Below, in pieces: positions 1 through 8,303 of a stretch of DNA of 64,000 nucleotides (its first letter is position 1; the number at the start of each line of letters is the position of its first letter). Both the position numbers and the translations under genes were made by a program. Below the pieces are notes generated by a model, which saw nothing but the letters and a program-made list of their open reading frames with translations, was not told the origin of the DNA and searched no databases. Location of the stretch: positions 899,047 through 963,046 of the forward strand of contig CAWHJW010000005.1 in the NCBI GenBank assembly GCA_963829725.1, in the 5' to 3' direction. The stretch is from RYN-230 sp963829725 (GTDB taxonomy: Bacteria > Actinomycetota > Actinomycetes > Streptosporangiales > Streptosporangiaceae).

Positions 1-212
1 GCGGCGAGGCCGTAGAGGGCGAAGAGCCCGCTGCCGCCGAACATGCCCGCGCCGCGGCCGAACCGCTTGGCCTTGGTCGTCATTTCGTATTCGGCCAGCT
101 TCAGCTCATCACCGATGAGCCGGGAAACCTGCTCCGACAGATTCCGGACCAGTTCACCGGTGGAGTTGTCCGCGGCCCGGCCCGGCTGGGCCGTCACGTT
201 CGGGTCTGCCAT
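1..212 (-). CDS. Phage holin family / DUF1469-like membrane protein, 3' part outside window
   Basis: Only the first 70 codons lie in the window. The ATG at 212 is preceded by a strong GAGGAGG ribosome site at good spacing, which fixes the start. The visible protein has a polar N-terminus, then an amphipathic stretch (VRNLSEQVSRLIGDELKLAE) and a basic segment leading into a Gly-rich hydrophobic helix (FGGSGLFALYGLAA) cut by the window edge. This order matches the actinobacterial holin-superfamily III / phage-holin-family proteins, small membrane proteins of about 130-150 residues and uncertain role, usually in the housekeeping chromosome rather than in prophages. No phage genes are adjacent. 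Confidence 0.72.
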   Translation of the reverse strand, partial: MADPNVTAQPGRAADNSTGELVRNLSEQVSRLIGDELKLAEYEMTTKAKRFGRGAGMFGGSGLFALYGLA

Positions 213-300
213 GTCTGTCTGCCCTCCTCAAGTGCTGCCCTGACCTACCCGGGGTCACCGGGGCCTAACGCGAAGGCAGCGAGAAGCGCGGCCGGCGGGG

Positions 301-375
301 CGGGTCAGGGCAGTGGCGGGCGGGGCGGGTCAGGGCAGTGGCGGGCGGGGCGGGTCAGGGCAGTGGCGGGCGTGG
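301..375. repeat. 25-bp tandem repeat, three copies, running into a gene 3' end
   Basis: Copies start at 301, 326 and 351 with unit CGGGTCAGGGCAGTGGCGGG plus CGGGG; the third differs near its end. The stop codon of the flavin oxidoreductase gene (355-357 on the minus strand) lies inside the third copy, so the array duplicates the last codons and stop of that gene. Confidence 0.9.
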
Positions 376-1392
376 CAGGCCGCCGGCCACCTTCTCGGCG
401 ATCAGCTCGAAGGAACGGACCCGGTCAGCGAGGTCGTAGACCATCGTGGTCAGCATCAGCTCGTCCGCCCCGGTCCGCTGCAGCAGCTCGGTGAGCCGCT
501 GCCGGACGGTCTCCGGCGAGCCGACCGCCTGCGCGGCGAAACGGTCCCGGGCGAAGTCCCGCTCCCGCTCGGTGTAGGGGTACGCCGCGGCTTCCTCCGG
601 GGTGGCCAGCGGCTGCGGCATGCCGGCCCGCAGCCGGAGGAAGGACAGCGCGGCCGGGCCGGACAGCCACTCGGCCCGCTCCTCGGTATCGGCGCAGATC
701 GCGCTGACGGCGACCATCGCCCGGGGCTGGTCCAGCCACGCCGACGGCCGGAAGTTCTGCCGGTACAGGGCCAGGGCAGGCTCGGTGTTGGCCGCGCTGA
801 AGTGGTGCGCGAATGAGAACGGCAGCCCGAGCAGCCCGGCCAGCTGGGCACTGAACCCGCTCGAGCCGAGCAGCCAGATCTCGGGCCGCTCGCCGCGGCC
901 GGGGGTGGCGGTGATCGGCCCGGGCAGTTCCTCGCCGGTCACCAGGTTGGTCCCGGTGAACAGGCCGACCAGGTCGGCGAGTTCCTGCGGGAAGTTCTCG
1001 GCGGACAGGCCTTCCATGGTCCGGCGCAGCGCCAGCGCGGTGACCTGGTCGGTGCCGGGGGCACGGCCGATGCCCAGGTCGATCCGGCCCGGATGCAGCG
1101 CCTCCAGCGTGCCGAACTGCTCGGCCACCACGAGCGGCGCGTGGTTCGGCAGCATCACCCCGCCGGACCCCAGCCGGATGGTGCTGGTCGAGGCGGCCAG
1201 GTGCGCGATGAGCACGGCCGGCGCGGAACTGGCGATCGAGGGCATGTTGTGGTGCTCGGCCACCCAGAACCGCCGGTAACCCAGTTCCTCGGTCCGCCGG
1301 GCCAGCTCGGTGGTGTATGCCAGCGCCTGGCCGACGCTGGCGCCGGCGGCAACGGGGGCGAGGTCGAGCACGGAGAGCGGGACGTCTATCAC
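355..1392 (-). CDS. LLM class flavin-dependent oxidoreductase (luciferase-like)
   Basis: 345 residues starting at GTG 1392, the usual length for single-component bacterial luciferase-like monooxygenases (TIM-barrel, FMNH2/F420-dependent). Family signatures are visible: the N-terminal PLSVLDL strand, FWVAEHHNMPSIASSAP near residues 42-58, GSGGVMLPNHAPLVVAEQFG near 75-95, and GRIDLGIGRAPG near 101-112. It belongs to the MsnO8-like group of putative alkanal-type monooxygenases; the substrate cannot be inferred. The gene stands alone, and its 3' end runs into a 25-bp tandem repeat. Confidence 0.9.
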   Translation of the reverse strand: MIDVPLSVLDLAPVAAGASVGQALAYTTELARRTEELGYRRFWVAEHHNMPSIASSAPAVLIAHLAASTSTIRLGSGGVMLPNHAPLVVAEQFGTLEALHPGRIDLGIGRAPGTDQVTALALRRTMEGLSAENFPQELADLVGLFTGTNLVTGEELPGPITATPGRGERPEIWLLGSSGFSAQLAGLLGLPFSFAHHFSAANTEPALALYRQNFRPSAWLDQPRAMVAVSAICADTEERAEWLSGPAALSFLRLRAGMPQPLATPEEAAAYPYTERERDFARDRFAAQAVGSPETVRQRLTELLQRTGADELMLTTMVYDLADRVRSFELIAEKVAGGLPRPPLP

Positions 1393-1440
1393 GTATCAGC
1401 GCAACCAGCCGGTCCGGCCATTTCTTCCGGCCCTCGCCCA

Positions 1441-1475
1441 GCGCCACCCGGCGCCACCCGGCGCCACCCGGCGCC
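1441..1475. repeat. 10-bp tandem repeat (GCGCCACCCG x3.5)
   Basis: Three perfect copies and a half copy in the gap between the flavin oxidoreductase start (1392) and the 3' end of the lipoprotein gene (1506), i.e. in the upstream region of the oxidoreductase. Confidence 0.85.
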
Positions 1476-1505
1476 GCAGCCCGGCCGGGCCAGGATCCGC
1501 GGGCG

Positions 1506-2558
1506 CTAAGACCCGAGCGGCGCCTTCTGGGCCAGCCAGGCCGCCTCCAGGATCTGCGCGCCCGGGCTGATCCGGCCGATCGGGGTGACCTGGCCGGGCG
1601 CCGACCTCGACCAGATCCCCAGCGCGGTCTGCGACTGCATCAGCAGCTGGGTGCCGGCCGGGTTCCAGGCCAGCGGCTGCCAGCCGGCCGGCAGCGGCTG
1701 GCGGTGTCCGCCGGGGAACAGCAGCTCGGCGCTGTGCGCCGGGAAGGCCAGGGCCAGGGCCGGGGCATGCTCACCCCAGGCCACCAGCGAGGGGATGGCG
1801 GACACCCCGATGCTGAGCCGGCGCACCGGGCCAGCCCCGTAGATGATGATGCCGGGCCGGCGCTTGCCCGTCGGGCCGACCCATCCCTCGACCGCCACCC
1901 GGCCGTCCGGCCCGAACACCGGGCCGTCCAGCGCGCGGCGCTGCCGCAGCAGTATCCCGGCCTGCTCGGTGAACGAGTGCCGGATCCAGATGGCGAATTC
2001 GGCCCGGGCACCGTGGTCCGACTTGCCTGGCGGCGTGACGTAACCGATCGTCCCGTTGCCGCGGATGTCGGGAGAACTGCCGCGCAGCAGCGCGCCCCCG
2101 TCCCCGTGGGGCCGCAGCCAGGCCTGCCCGTGGCTGGTCAGCCGGGCCAGGTTGTCCACGCCTCCCGCCGCCTCGGCGAGGATGATGCCCGCGCGGGACG
2201 CGGCGAACCCGTCGATCCCGCAGCCAGGGCGGCCCCGGGTGAGCCGCCGCTCCCGGCCGTCCGGGGTGACCTCCCACACGTTCAGGCTGCCCAGGTCGCG
2301 GCCGGCGAGCAGGTAGAAGGCCCCGTCCGGCAGCTGCCGGGCCGTGCTCGCGGGCAGCGGCGTGCTGGCGGAGGCACTCGCCGTGGACGTGGCGGGGGGA
2401 TCCGGCGAGGCAAGACCACCCGCCGTGGAGCGGGCCGGGTCCGGAGACTGGGCGCTGGCCGGCAGGGCACGTCCCGAGCAGCCGGCTGCCATCGCGGTCA
2501 GCATGACGACCGCCAGCAGGGCGCCACTCCGTTTACCCACGACCCGTCCCGCTAACAT
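1506..2558 (-). CDS. Secreted lipoprotein with beta-propeller-like repeats
   Basis: 350 residues from ATG 2558. The N-terminus is a lipoprotein signal: basic residues, a hydrophobic core (GALLAVVMLTAMAAG) and a lipobox ending in Cys near residue 27. A Ser/Ala/Thr-rich linker follows to about residue 75. The rest contains repeated blocks such as LNVWEVTPDGRERRLT, GYVTPPGKSD and IIYGAGPVRRLSIGV, typical of TolB/WD40-like propellers. It is probably anchored to the outer face of the membrane. I recognise no enzymatic motif, and the function is unknown. The gene is monocistronic, reading toward the flavin oxidoreductase. Confidence 0.75.
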   Translation of the reverse strand: MLAGRVVGKRSGALLAVVMLTAMAAGCSGRALPASAQSPDPARSTAGGLASPDPPATSTASASASTPLPASTARQLPDGAFYLLAGRDLGSLNVWEVTPDGRERRLTRGRPGCGIDGFAASRAGIILAEAAGGVDNLARLTSHGQAWLRPHGDGGALLRGSSPDIRGNGTIGYVTPPGKSDHGARAEFAIWIRHSFTEQAGILLRQRRALDGPVFGPDGRVAVEGWVGPTGKRRPGIIIYGAGPVRRLSIGVSAIPSLVAWGEHAPALALAFPAHSAELLFPGGHRQPLPAGWQPLAWNPAGTQLLMQSQTALGIWSRSAPGQVTPIGRISPGAQILEAAWLAQKAPLGS

Positions 2559-2924
2559 GACGATGGTGATGATGCAGCAGCGCCGGACAATAGTAATGCG
2601 GCCGGCCGCGGCGTCTACCCCGGCGGCATTGGCTACCCGCGGTGACCGGGACCATTAACGTACTTCTCCACCATCCCCTTCTCGCTGTCCGCACTGGCCG
2701 GCGGCGGGGTTTCCTGGGCCATTCAGTGCGGCGTAAAGGTCGCTGACCTGGTGGTTCCGGGTCAGCCGTGACGGTATCGTCGCGCAGCGGAGTGGCGCGT
2801 CACTGCCTGGGTGCGCCCTACCGCGGCCTCCCAGCAGCGTCCGGGGGCCCGCAGCCGCTTCCAGGCTACCGGCAGTGGGCCAGCGGCTGCGCGCCCGCGG
2901 GCGGCAGCGACCGGGCGGGCTGGC
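2559..2924. other. Intergenic, no gene recognised
   Basis: 366 bases between the lipoprotein start and the L,D-transpeptidase stop. Both strands have only short frames without family resemblance. The part next to 2559 must hold the lipoprotein promoter. I see no strong terminator hairpin or RNA motif. Confidence 0.5.
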
Positions 2925-4208
2925 CTAGGCCGCGGCAGCACTGTGCGGCGTGGCCGTCTGCAGGGGGTACGCCGCGGTGGACGGCGGGAGCGTGGACGGG
3001 CTGACGAACGTGCTGCCGTCCGGGCCGGCCTGCACCGCCTGGCCGAGGGCGCTGCCCTCGAGCAGCTGCCTCCAGGACAGGAACCACACCGTCCAGCCGT
3101 TGTCCCAGGTGCCCGGAAGCGGGCTGCCGGTGATCATGACCGGATCACCCGGGTTCTCCATCATGTAGTAGGTCTGCGCGTTGACGGGCGACATGTTCAC
3201 GCAGCCGTGGCTGACGTTGACGGCGCCCTGCTCCCCCACCGACCAGTACGCGTCGTGCAGGTAGTCGCCGGTCCAGGTGAACCGCACCGACCAGGGCACC
3301 TCGAGGCTGTACCCGGGCCCGGTCATCAGCACCGGGTTCCCCTTGTCGATGGTGAGGTAGGTCCCGTCCGGAGTGTCGTCGCCGGGGCGGCCGGTGCTGA
3401 CCGGCCAGGTGTAGAGCAGGCGGCCGTTCCGGTAGACGTGCATCTGGTGGGCGGCGGTGCTGGCCGTGACGATCAGCGAGCCGCCGATCCGGAAGGCCTG
3501 GGTCAGGTCCTGGGTGGCGTACACGCCCGGGGCACCCTGGACCCCGTCCAGGTGCGCGTCGAAGCTGACGAGGGTGTGCGCGGGCCAGTAGGCCCGCGGC
3601 CGGAAGTACAGCGTCTTGCTCCCGTCCCAGTACCAGGCGCCCACCACCGGCCTGGAGGTGCGCAGCTGCAGGGCGCGCTCCACCGCCGCCCGGTTCGTGA
3701 TCGGCTGGCTGAAGGTGAGGATGACCGGCATGCCGACCCCGAAGGTCTGCTGGTAGCCCTCGTAGATCTGGGTCTGGAAGGTGCGTCGCGGGCTCAGCGT
3801 GCGGAACGCGGCCGTCCGGGTCACCGCCGTGCCGCCCGCGCTGACCGCCGTGGCGGTGACCGTGTAGCGCCTGCCGGTGTGCAGCGCCCAGGTGCTGCGC
3901 CACACGGCACTCTTGCGGTCCCGTGCGGCGGTCAGCGTGCCGCTGACCGGGGCGCCCCCCAAGGTCACCTGCACGCCGCGGATCCGGCCGGCCGCCGAGG
4001 TGACGGAGACGCCCGCGGTGGTGCTGACCCCGGCAGCGCCGCTGGCCGCGGTGATGTGCGGCGCCACGCTGGCGGCCAGCTCCCTGGCCTGCGCGCGGCG
4101 TGCCGCGGGTGAGGGCCCGCCCCCGGAGCACCCCGCGAGCAGCAGGCACGCCGCCACGATGCTGGCCGCCGGCCAGGCCAGGCGGCAAGACTTCCCGATT
4201 CCCCGCAC
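2925..4208 (-). CDS. L,D-transpeptidase lipoprotein (Ig-like domains plus YkuD)
   Basis: Cell-wall enzyme forming 3-3 peptidoglycan cross-links on the outer face of the membrane. I take GTG 4208 as start (427 residues) because a lipoprotein signal then begins at once, with lipobox LLLAGC ending at residue 27; the frame stays open to 4295. Next come two Ig-like modules (about 60-220) as in mycobacterial Ldt enzymes, then the YkuD catalytic domain with the S-H-G-C-V-N-M motif at about 333-340, its Cys being the nucleophile. A tryptophan-rich tail (WTVWFLSWRQLL) follows, as in LdtMt2-type proteins. Complete and apparently functional. Confidence 0.93.
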   Translation of the reverse strand: MRGIGKSCRLAWPAASIVAACLLLAGCSGGGPSPAARRAQARELAASVAPHITAASGAAGVSTTAGVSVTSAAGRIRGVQVTLGGAPVSGTLTAARDRKSAVWRSTWALHTGRRYTVTATAVSAGGTAVTRTAAFRTLSPRRTFQTQIYEGYQQTFGVGMPVILTFSQPITNRAAVERALQLRTSRPVVGAWYWDGSKTLYFRPRAYWPAHTLVSFDAHLDGVQGAPGVYATQDLTQAFRIGGSLIVTASTAAHQMHVYRNGRLLYTWPVSTGRPGDDTPDGTYLTIDKGNPVLMTGPGYSLEVPWSVRFTWTGDYLHDAYWSVGEQGAVNVSHGCVNMSPVNAQTYYMMENPGDPVMITGSPLPGTWDNGWTVWFLSWRQLLEGSALGQAVQAGPDGSTFVSPSTLPPSTAAYPLQTATPHSAAAA

Positions 4209-4523
4209 GATGAGCCTCGCGTCACTCGTCGCAGCGGGTCCCGCCACCGGCGCCCCCGCGCCACGGTGCCGCTGCCATGGATGATCCCCGCGCATCCGGC
4301 TGGGCTCGGCGCGCCCGGTTCCCGTTCCCGCGTCCCCGGCCTGACCAGGCCGAACGTCCTCTCCCGAGGACTGAGGCTAGCGCAGGCCAGCCGCCGGTGG
4401 CGGCATTGTGCCCCCGGCGGGGCGCGCCGAAACGAGGTGCCCGCCGCGGCAGGGTCCCGGGACCGCCGCGTCCCGGGAAACGGCGTGTTCCGGCCCCCCG
4501 CGCCCACTGGGTACCGTTGGCCG

Positions 4524-5333
4524 GTGAGCGGGTGGGCGGAGATCCGGGACGGCGCGGTCCTCTACGAGGACGATGCCGTTCTCGTGCTGAACAAGCCGGC
4601 CGGGCTGTCAGTGATGGGCGAGCGGCACGAGACCGACCTGGTCCGGCTGGCCGCCGAGGCCGGGGAGAAGCTGTACCCTGCGCACCGGATCGACAAGGTG
4701 ACCTCAGGCGCGCTGTTGCTGGCCAAGGATCTCGGCCTGCACGGCGACCTGACCCGCCAGTTCAACCGGCGCAGCGTGGACAAGGTGTACCTGGCCATCA
4801 CCCGATCGGCCGGGCTGCCCGGCCGCGGCGTGATCGACCTGCCGCTGAGTGTGGGCCGCAAGAACCGGGTCCGGGTGGCCGCGAACCGGGCGGCGATCAA
4901 CTATGACCCGGCCGCCGGGCGCTGGTCGGTCCCGCCTGCGGAGGAGTTCACCGGTGTCCGGACCTATCCCTCGGTCACCACGTTCCTGACCGTGGCCGGG
5001 GACGGGCGGCACACCCTGCTGGCGGTGCACCCGGTCACCGGGCGGCGGCACCAGATCCGGGTGCACCTGGCCTGGACCGGGCACCCGATCGAGGGTGACC
5101 CGCTGTTCGGCGGCGCGGCCGCGGCGCAGGCCGCCGGGCCGCCCGGGCCGGGACGCACGCTGCTGCACTCGTGGCGGCTCGGCTTCACCGCGGCCTGGGC
5201 TGGCGGCGCCCGCGTCGAGGTGGAGGCGCCGCCGGAGGCATCCTTCTGGGCGGTACTCGGCGGCGCCCCCCCGGACCTGCCGGGCTGGGCGGCGGCGCGG
5301 GCCGCGCTGGCGGCCAGCCCGGCCGGACGATGA
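4524..5333 (+). CDS. RluA-family rRNA/tRNA pseudouridine synthase
   Basis: Converts uridine to pseudouridine in structural RNA. I choose GTG 4524 (269 residues) because the family's sequence begins just after it (EIRDGAVLYEDDAVLVLNKP); the frame is open further upstream without resemblance. The catalytic motif HRIDKVTSG is present with Asp57 as the nucleophile, followed by LLLAKD and the C-terminal PVTGRRHQIRVHLA motif. No S4 domain is fused at the N-terminus, which puts it in the shorter RluA/RluC-like group. Whether the target is 23S rRNA or tRNA cannot be told. Confidence 0.92.
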   Translation: MSGWAEIRDGAVLYEDDAVLVLNKPAGLSVMGERHETDLVRLAAEAGEKLYPAHRIDKVTSGALLLAKDLGLHGDLTRQFNRRSVDKVYLAITRSAGLPGRGVIDLPLSVGRKNRVRVAANRAAINYDPAAGRWSVPPAEEFTGVRTYPSVTTFLTVAGDGRHTLLAVHPVTGRRHQIRVHLAWTGHPIEGDPLFGGAAAAQAAGPPGPGRTLLHSWRLGFTAAWAGGARVEVEAPPEASFWAVLGGAPPDLPGWAAARAALAASPAGR

Positions 5334-5479
5334 ACGTGCTGGGACCGGGGCTCAGCGTGCTGCCGCTGCCTGCCAGGGAGGGCACGCTGGTGGACGGAGT
5401 CGGGGTGGGGCTGGCGGAGGAACTCGGCGAGCCGCTGGGCGCGGCCAGCGTGGGGGTGGCCGAAGGCTCGGCCGGCTGA
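5330..5479 (+). CDS. Possible small acidic protein overlapping the rluA-like gene
   Basis: 49 codons whose ATG overlaps the upstream stop as ATGA, a typical translational coupling. The predicted peptide (MNVLGPGLSVLPLPAREG...) is Gly/Val/Leu-rich and acidic, without recognisable domain. High GC makes chance open frames common here, so the overlap is the only supporting evidence. Confidence 0.22.
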   Translation: MNVLGPGLSVLPLPAREGTLVDGVGVGLAEELGEPLGAASVGVAEGSAG

Positions 5480-5633
5480 TTCTGAATAGGCCGCCGACGG
5501 GCGCATCCCGGCTCCCGCCGGCGGCCATCCCGGCTGACCGCCCGCAGCCCTGCGCCTGCCTTCCATGTGCCCGTCCGCCTTCCGGTAATCCAGGCGGGAC
5601 CGGGCGCCCGGTCAGCCGGTTCCGGATTCCGGG

Positions 5634-5975
5634 TCAGGGGGCTGGGTCGGAGTCGGCGGCGGGGTCGCCGGCCACGTAGTCGCTGGTGGCCCAGGCGGCC
5701 CCGGCCTGGCCGGACCGGTACGGGCCGCAGCCTTCCCGGTCGGCGGGCGGGGTGGTGGCCTCGCCGCGCAGCCAGCGGATGGCCGCCTGGACACCCTCGC
5801 CGTACTGCGGCGGCGGGTAGGCCGCGGGATCGACGCGGACGCCGCCCGGCCGGCCCTGCAGCACCACCGCGTCGGCGGCGGCATCCTCATAGGTCAGCTC
5901 ATACCGGCTCGGACAGCCGCCCGCCCGGTGGCACAGCGGCCCGGCGGGACGCTCGCCCAGCACCCAGTCCAGCAC
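5634..5975 (-). pseudogene. Duplicated 3' fragment of the hypothetical gene at 7962-8924
   Basis: 342 bases that repeat positions 7962-8303 with one difference seen by eye (a synonymous change near 5693). It encodes the last 113 residues of the 320-residue hypothetical protein, ending in the same stop codon, but has no upstream gene body and no ribosome site. Similarity starts exactly at the stop codon on one side and ends abruptly at 5975 on the other. It is a remnant left by duplication or recombination, not a gene in its own right. Confidence 0.9.
5634..5975. repeat. 342-bp direct repeat, left copy
   Basis: Same orientation as 7962-8303, offset 2328 bp. Together the copies bracket the toxin-antitoxin block at 5976-7961. 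Confidence 0.95.
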
Positions 5976-6085
5976 CAGCGCGGACGAACATCGGTGCTGG
6001 GCCGAGTCGCGTAGAACGTCGGTGCCTGTCCGTACGCTCTTTCACTGCCGGTAAGAGCTGGTAGCGAAGTTGATGTGCCGCCCTG

Positions 6086-6101
6086 TTAAGAATATTCTTA
6101 A
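6086..6101. promoter_or_regulatory. 16-bp perfect palindrome, likely HigA operator
   Basis: TTAAGAATATTCTTAA is fully self-complementary and conspicuously AT-rich in this GC-rich DNA. It lies 15 bases before the toxin ATG and touches the ribosome site (AAGGAAGG). Toxin-antitoxin operons are usually repressed by the antitoxin at such a site, so HigA is the likely ligand (inference). Confidence 0.7.
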
Positions 6102-6115
6102 GGAAGGACAGTCGC

Positions 6116-6517
6116 ATGGCGCGATCGGGAGAGGGAGGCGACACCGAGTGGGAGATCCTGCTATCCGCTGAGGTCGAGTCGTTCCTCGACCATCTCTACG
6201 AGTCCGACCCGGCCAGCCACCAGCTGGTGAACCAGGCGATCCTGGTTCTGGAGCGCAGCGGCCCTGCGGAGGGTCGCCCGCTGGTTGACTCGATCACGGC
6301 ATCGCGGATCGCGAATATGAAAGAGCTGCGGCCGCCGTCATCCGGGCGTAGCGAGGTCAGGATCCTGCTGGTGTTCGACCCGTGGCGGGCGGCGATCCTG
6401 CTGGTAGCCGGTGACAAGTCAGGGCAGTGGGCGAAGTGGTACCGGACAGCCATTCCCCGCGCCGAGCAGTTGTACGACGATTATCTTGCCGAGCGCAGGA
6501 AGGAGATGGGGTCATGA
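6116..6517 (+). CDS. higB: HigB/RelE-type toxin
   Basis: 133 residues, a member of the RelE/HigB mRNA-interferase superfamily that cleaves mRNA on the ribosome. The ATG at 6116 follows AAGGAAGG. Features include WEILLSAEVESFLDHL at the N-terminus, the central MKELRPPSSGRSEVRILLVF block around residues 66-85, and DPWRAAILLVAGDKSGQWAKWY, which carries the usual basic/aromatic catalytic-face residues. Toxin-first order is the HigBA arrangement. It is co-translated with the antitoxin through an ATGA overlap at 6514-6517. It lies between two 342-bp direct repeats, suggesting acquisition as a mobile block. Confidence 0.88.
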   Translation: MARSGEGGDTEWEILLSAEVESFLDHLYESDPASHQLVNQAILVLERSGPAEGRPLVDSITASRIANMKELRPPSSGRSEVRILLVFDPWRAAILLVAGDKSGQWAKWYRTAIPRAEQLYDDYLAERRKEMGS

Positions 6518-6834
6518 GCGGCACGTCACGCTGGCGAGATTCTGGCCACCTGGAGCGCGCCGTCGAGACGGCCGGCGGTCAGGAGTCCTTCGATGCGGCG
6601 GTGGCCGCGATGCTGGATGACGCTCGAGGCTGGCGGCTGGCGGAGATGCGCAAGCGGCGCGGGATGACGCAGGAGCAGGTCGCGGCCCGGATGGGCGTGT
6701 CGGTCGCCCGGGTCTCCCAGATCGAGAGCGGCGATGTCTCCACCCAGGACGTGCTGAGCCGGTTCGTGGCCGCACTCGGCGGCACCCTCAAGCTCATCGC
6801 CGACTTCGGCGACGAGCAGCTAAAGCTCGCCTGA
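6514..6834 (+). CDS. higA: HigA-type antitoxin, XRE family helix-turn-helix
   Basis: 106 residues beginning at the ATG that overlaps the toxin stop. The N-terminal half (ERAVETAGGQESFDAAVAAM) probably contacts the toxin. The XRE helix-turn-helix follows at about residues 45-80 (RKRRGMTQEQVAARMGVSVA, then RVSQIES). It ends with AALGGTLKLIADFGDEQLKL, typical of HigA proteins paired with this toxin group. It is expected to neutralise HigB and repress the operon through the palindrome at 6086-6101. It looks complete. Confidence 0.88.
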   Translation: MSGTSRWRDSGHLERAVETAGGQESFDAAVAAMLDDARGWRLAEMRKRRGMTQEQVAARMGVSVARVSQIESGDVSTQDVLSRFVAALGGTLKLIADFGDEQLKLA

Positions 6835-6862
6835 CAAAGGCGAGTCGGCAGCGAAGCCAGCC

Positions 6863-7297
6863 TTATCGCACGCACGGCGAAGGAGCGACGCCCAGGCCGC
6901 GGGCGGCCTGGGCGTCGATGTCCATCGTCCGCGCCGGATCGAGCGGGCCGTCGTCCAGCACCCGGGCCGGCGAGGGGCCATCCACGAACTCCATCACCAG
7001 GTATCCCGGCCCGGCCGGCCCGGACTCGCAGAAGTCGTAGAGGTGGGCGATGTTCGGGTGAGACAGCGAGCCAGCGCGGTGGGCTTCCGCGCGGAACCGG
7101 GCCAGCCCGTCGTCGTCGCAGGCATGCTCGGGCCGCAGCAGCTTGACCGCCACCCGCCGGTCCACGGCGAGGTCGGTGCCTTGCCAGACTTCGCCTACCC
7201 CGCCCTCCGCGATGGGAGCGTCGAGCCGGTAGCGGTTCGCGAACACGTGCCCAGGCGCTGCCACGGGCTGGCAGGTACCCGGCGGCGGGGACCTCAT
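6863..7297 (-). pseudogene. Truncated Ser/Thr protein kinase (N-lobe only)
   Basis: 144 codons resembling the start of an actinobacterial Hanks-type kinase: NRYRLDAPIAEGGVGEVWQG (Gly-rich loop), VAVKLL with the ATP-anchoring Lys, a Glu-containing helix (FRAEAHRAGSLSHPNIAHLY), and the hinge YLVMEFVDG. The frame ends just where helix E should lead into the HRDxKxxN catalytic loop; that loop, the DFG motif and any membrane or sensor part are absent. It cannot be an active kinase and is probably a fragment trapped in the inserted block. Confidence 0.85.
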
Positions 7298-7368
7298 ACA
7301 CGCCGTGCGGGTGGATAAGGTCCCCGCCGCTCAGGCGGCCCGGAATCCGGCCGGTTCTTACCTTGGTG

Positions 7369-7655
7369 TCAGCCGCGCCGCGGGCCGGCATGATGAGGGA
7401 TAATCGTAGTGAACCGTATGGTGAAATCGGTCGTGAGGATGATCCCGGTCAGCCTGCGGCCGTTGCGACTGAGCTTCAGGCTCCATTTGGTCCAATGGGC
7501 GAACGAGCAATTGGACGGGTACCAGAGCCCGTGCCGTCCTGCATAGGTACGGCCGCCAGTCGAATGGAAAGTCGCGATGACCGTGCCGGCTGGGAGATCG
7601 CAAGAACCTCCCACGCCCCGTAGGTCACTTTCCAGTTCCCCACAACTGGGCGAGA
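7369..7655 (-). pseudogene. Remnant of a secreted beta-rich protein (SCDLPAGTV-type domain)
   Basis: Two minus-strand frames must be joined: VVGNWKVTYGA in one, then GSCDLPAGTVIATF followed by TYAGRHGLWYPSNCSFAHWT in another. This order resembles a secreted actinobacterial domain I recall with conserved SCDLPxGTVIATF and GLWYxSNCSFAxW. The stretch normally lying between the two blocks is missing and the frame shifts there, so this is a decayed piece with no usable start. The family assignment is from memory. Confidence 0.5.
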
Positions 7656-7961
7656 CCTGGCTGTTGCGGAGGCGGCCACGCCACGGGACGTGGGACGGGC
7701 GGCGGCCAGTCGCACCCGGCTGCCACCTCCCTCCTAGGAAGGCCCGCAGGCCCGGCCGGTCCCTACCGGGGACGGTCGGCCCGCCGACGCCGACGGAATA
7801 GCCGCAAAGAGGTGGGAGGCCACACTTCTTGGAACCTCAGAATCATACTTCGCACGCGGTGGGGTTAGGTTACGGCAGGGTCTCGTATGGAGTTCGCCTG
7901 ACCCTGCCATGTAGTTGGGACCCAGGACCGGAGGCCGGCGCCGGGGCGGGCGGTGCCGGGT

Positions 7962-8303
7962 TCAGGGGGCTGGGTCGGAGTCGGCGGCGGGGTCGCCGGC
8001 CACGTAGTCGCTGGTGGCCCACGCGGCCCCGGCCTGGCCGGACCGGTACGGGCCGCAGCCTTCCCGGTCGGCGGGCGGGGTGGTGGCCTCGCCGCGCAGC
8101 CAGCGGATGGCCGCCTGGACACCCTCGCCGTACTGCGGCGGCGGGTAGGCCGCGGGATCGACGCGGACGCCGCCCGGCCGGCCCTGCAGCACCACCGCGT
8201 CGGCGGCGGCATCCTCATAGGTCAGCTCATACCGGCTCGGACAGCCGCCCGCCCGGTGGCACAGCGGCCCGGCGGGACGCTCGCCCAGCACCCAGTCCAG
8301 CAC
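7962..8303. repeat. 342-bp direct repeat, right copy
   Basis: Matches 5634-5975 in direct orientation. This copy is contiguous with the full-length hypothetical gene, so it is the likely original. Confidence 0.95.

Noticed and set aside
5634..5975. 342-bp repeats as transposon target-site duplication
   Set aside because: Target duplications are a few bases long; 342 bp is far too large and no inverted repeats border the block. Homologous recombination is the better model.
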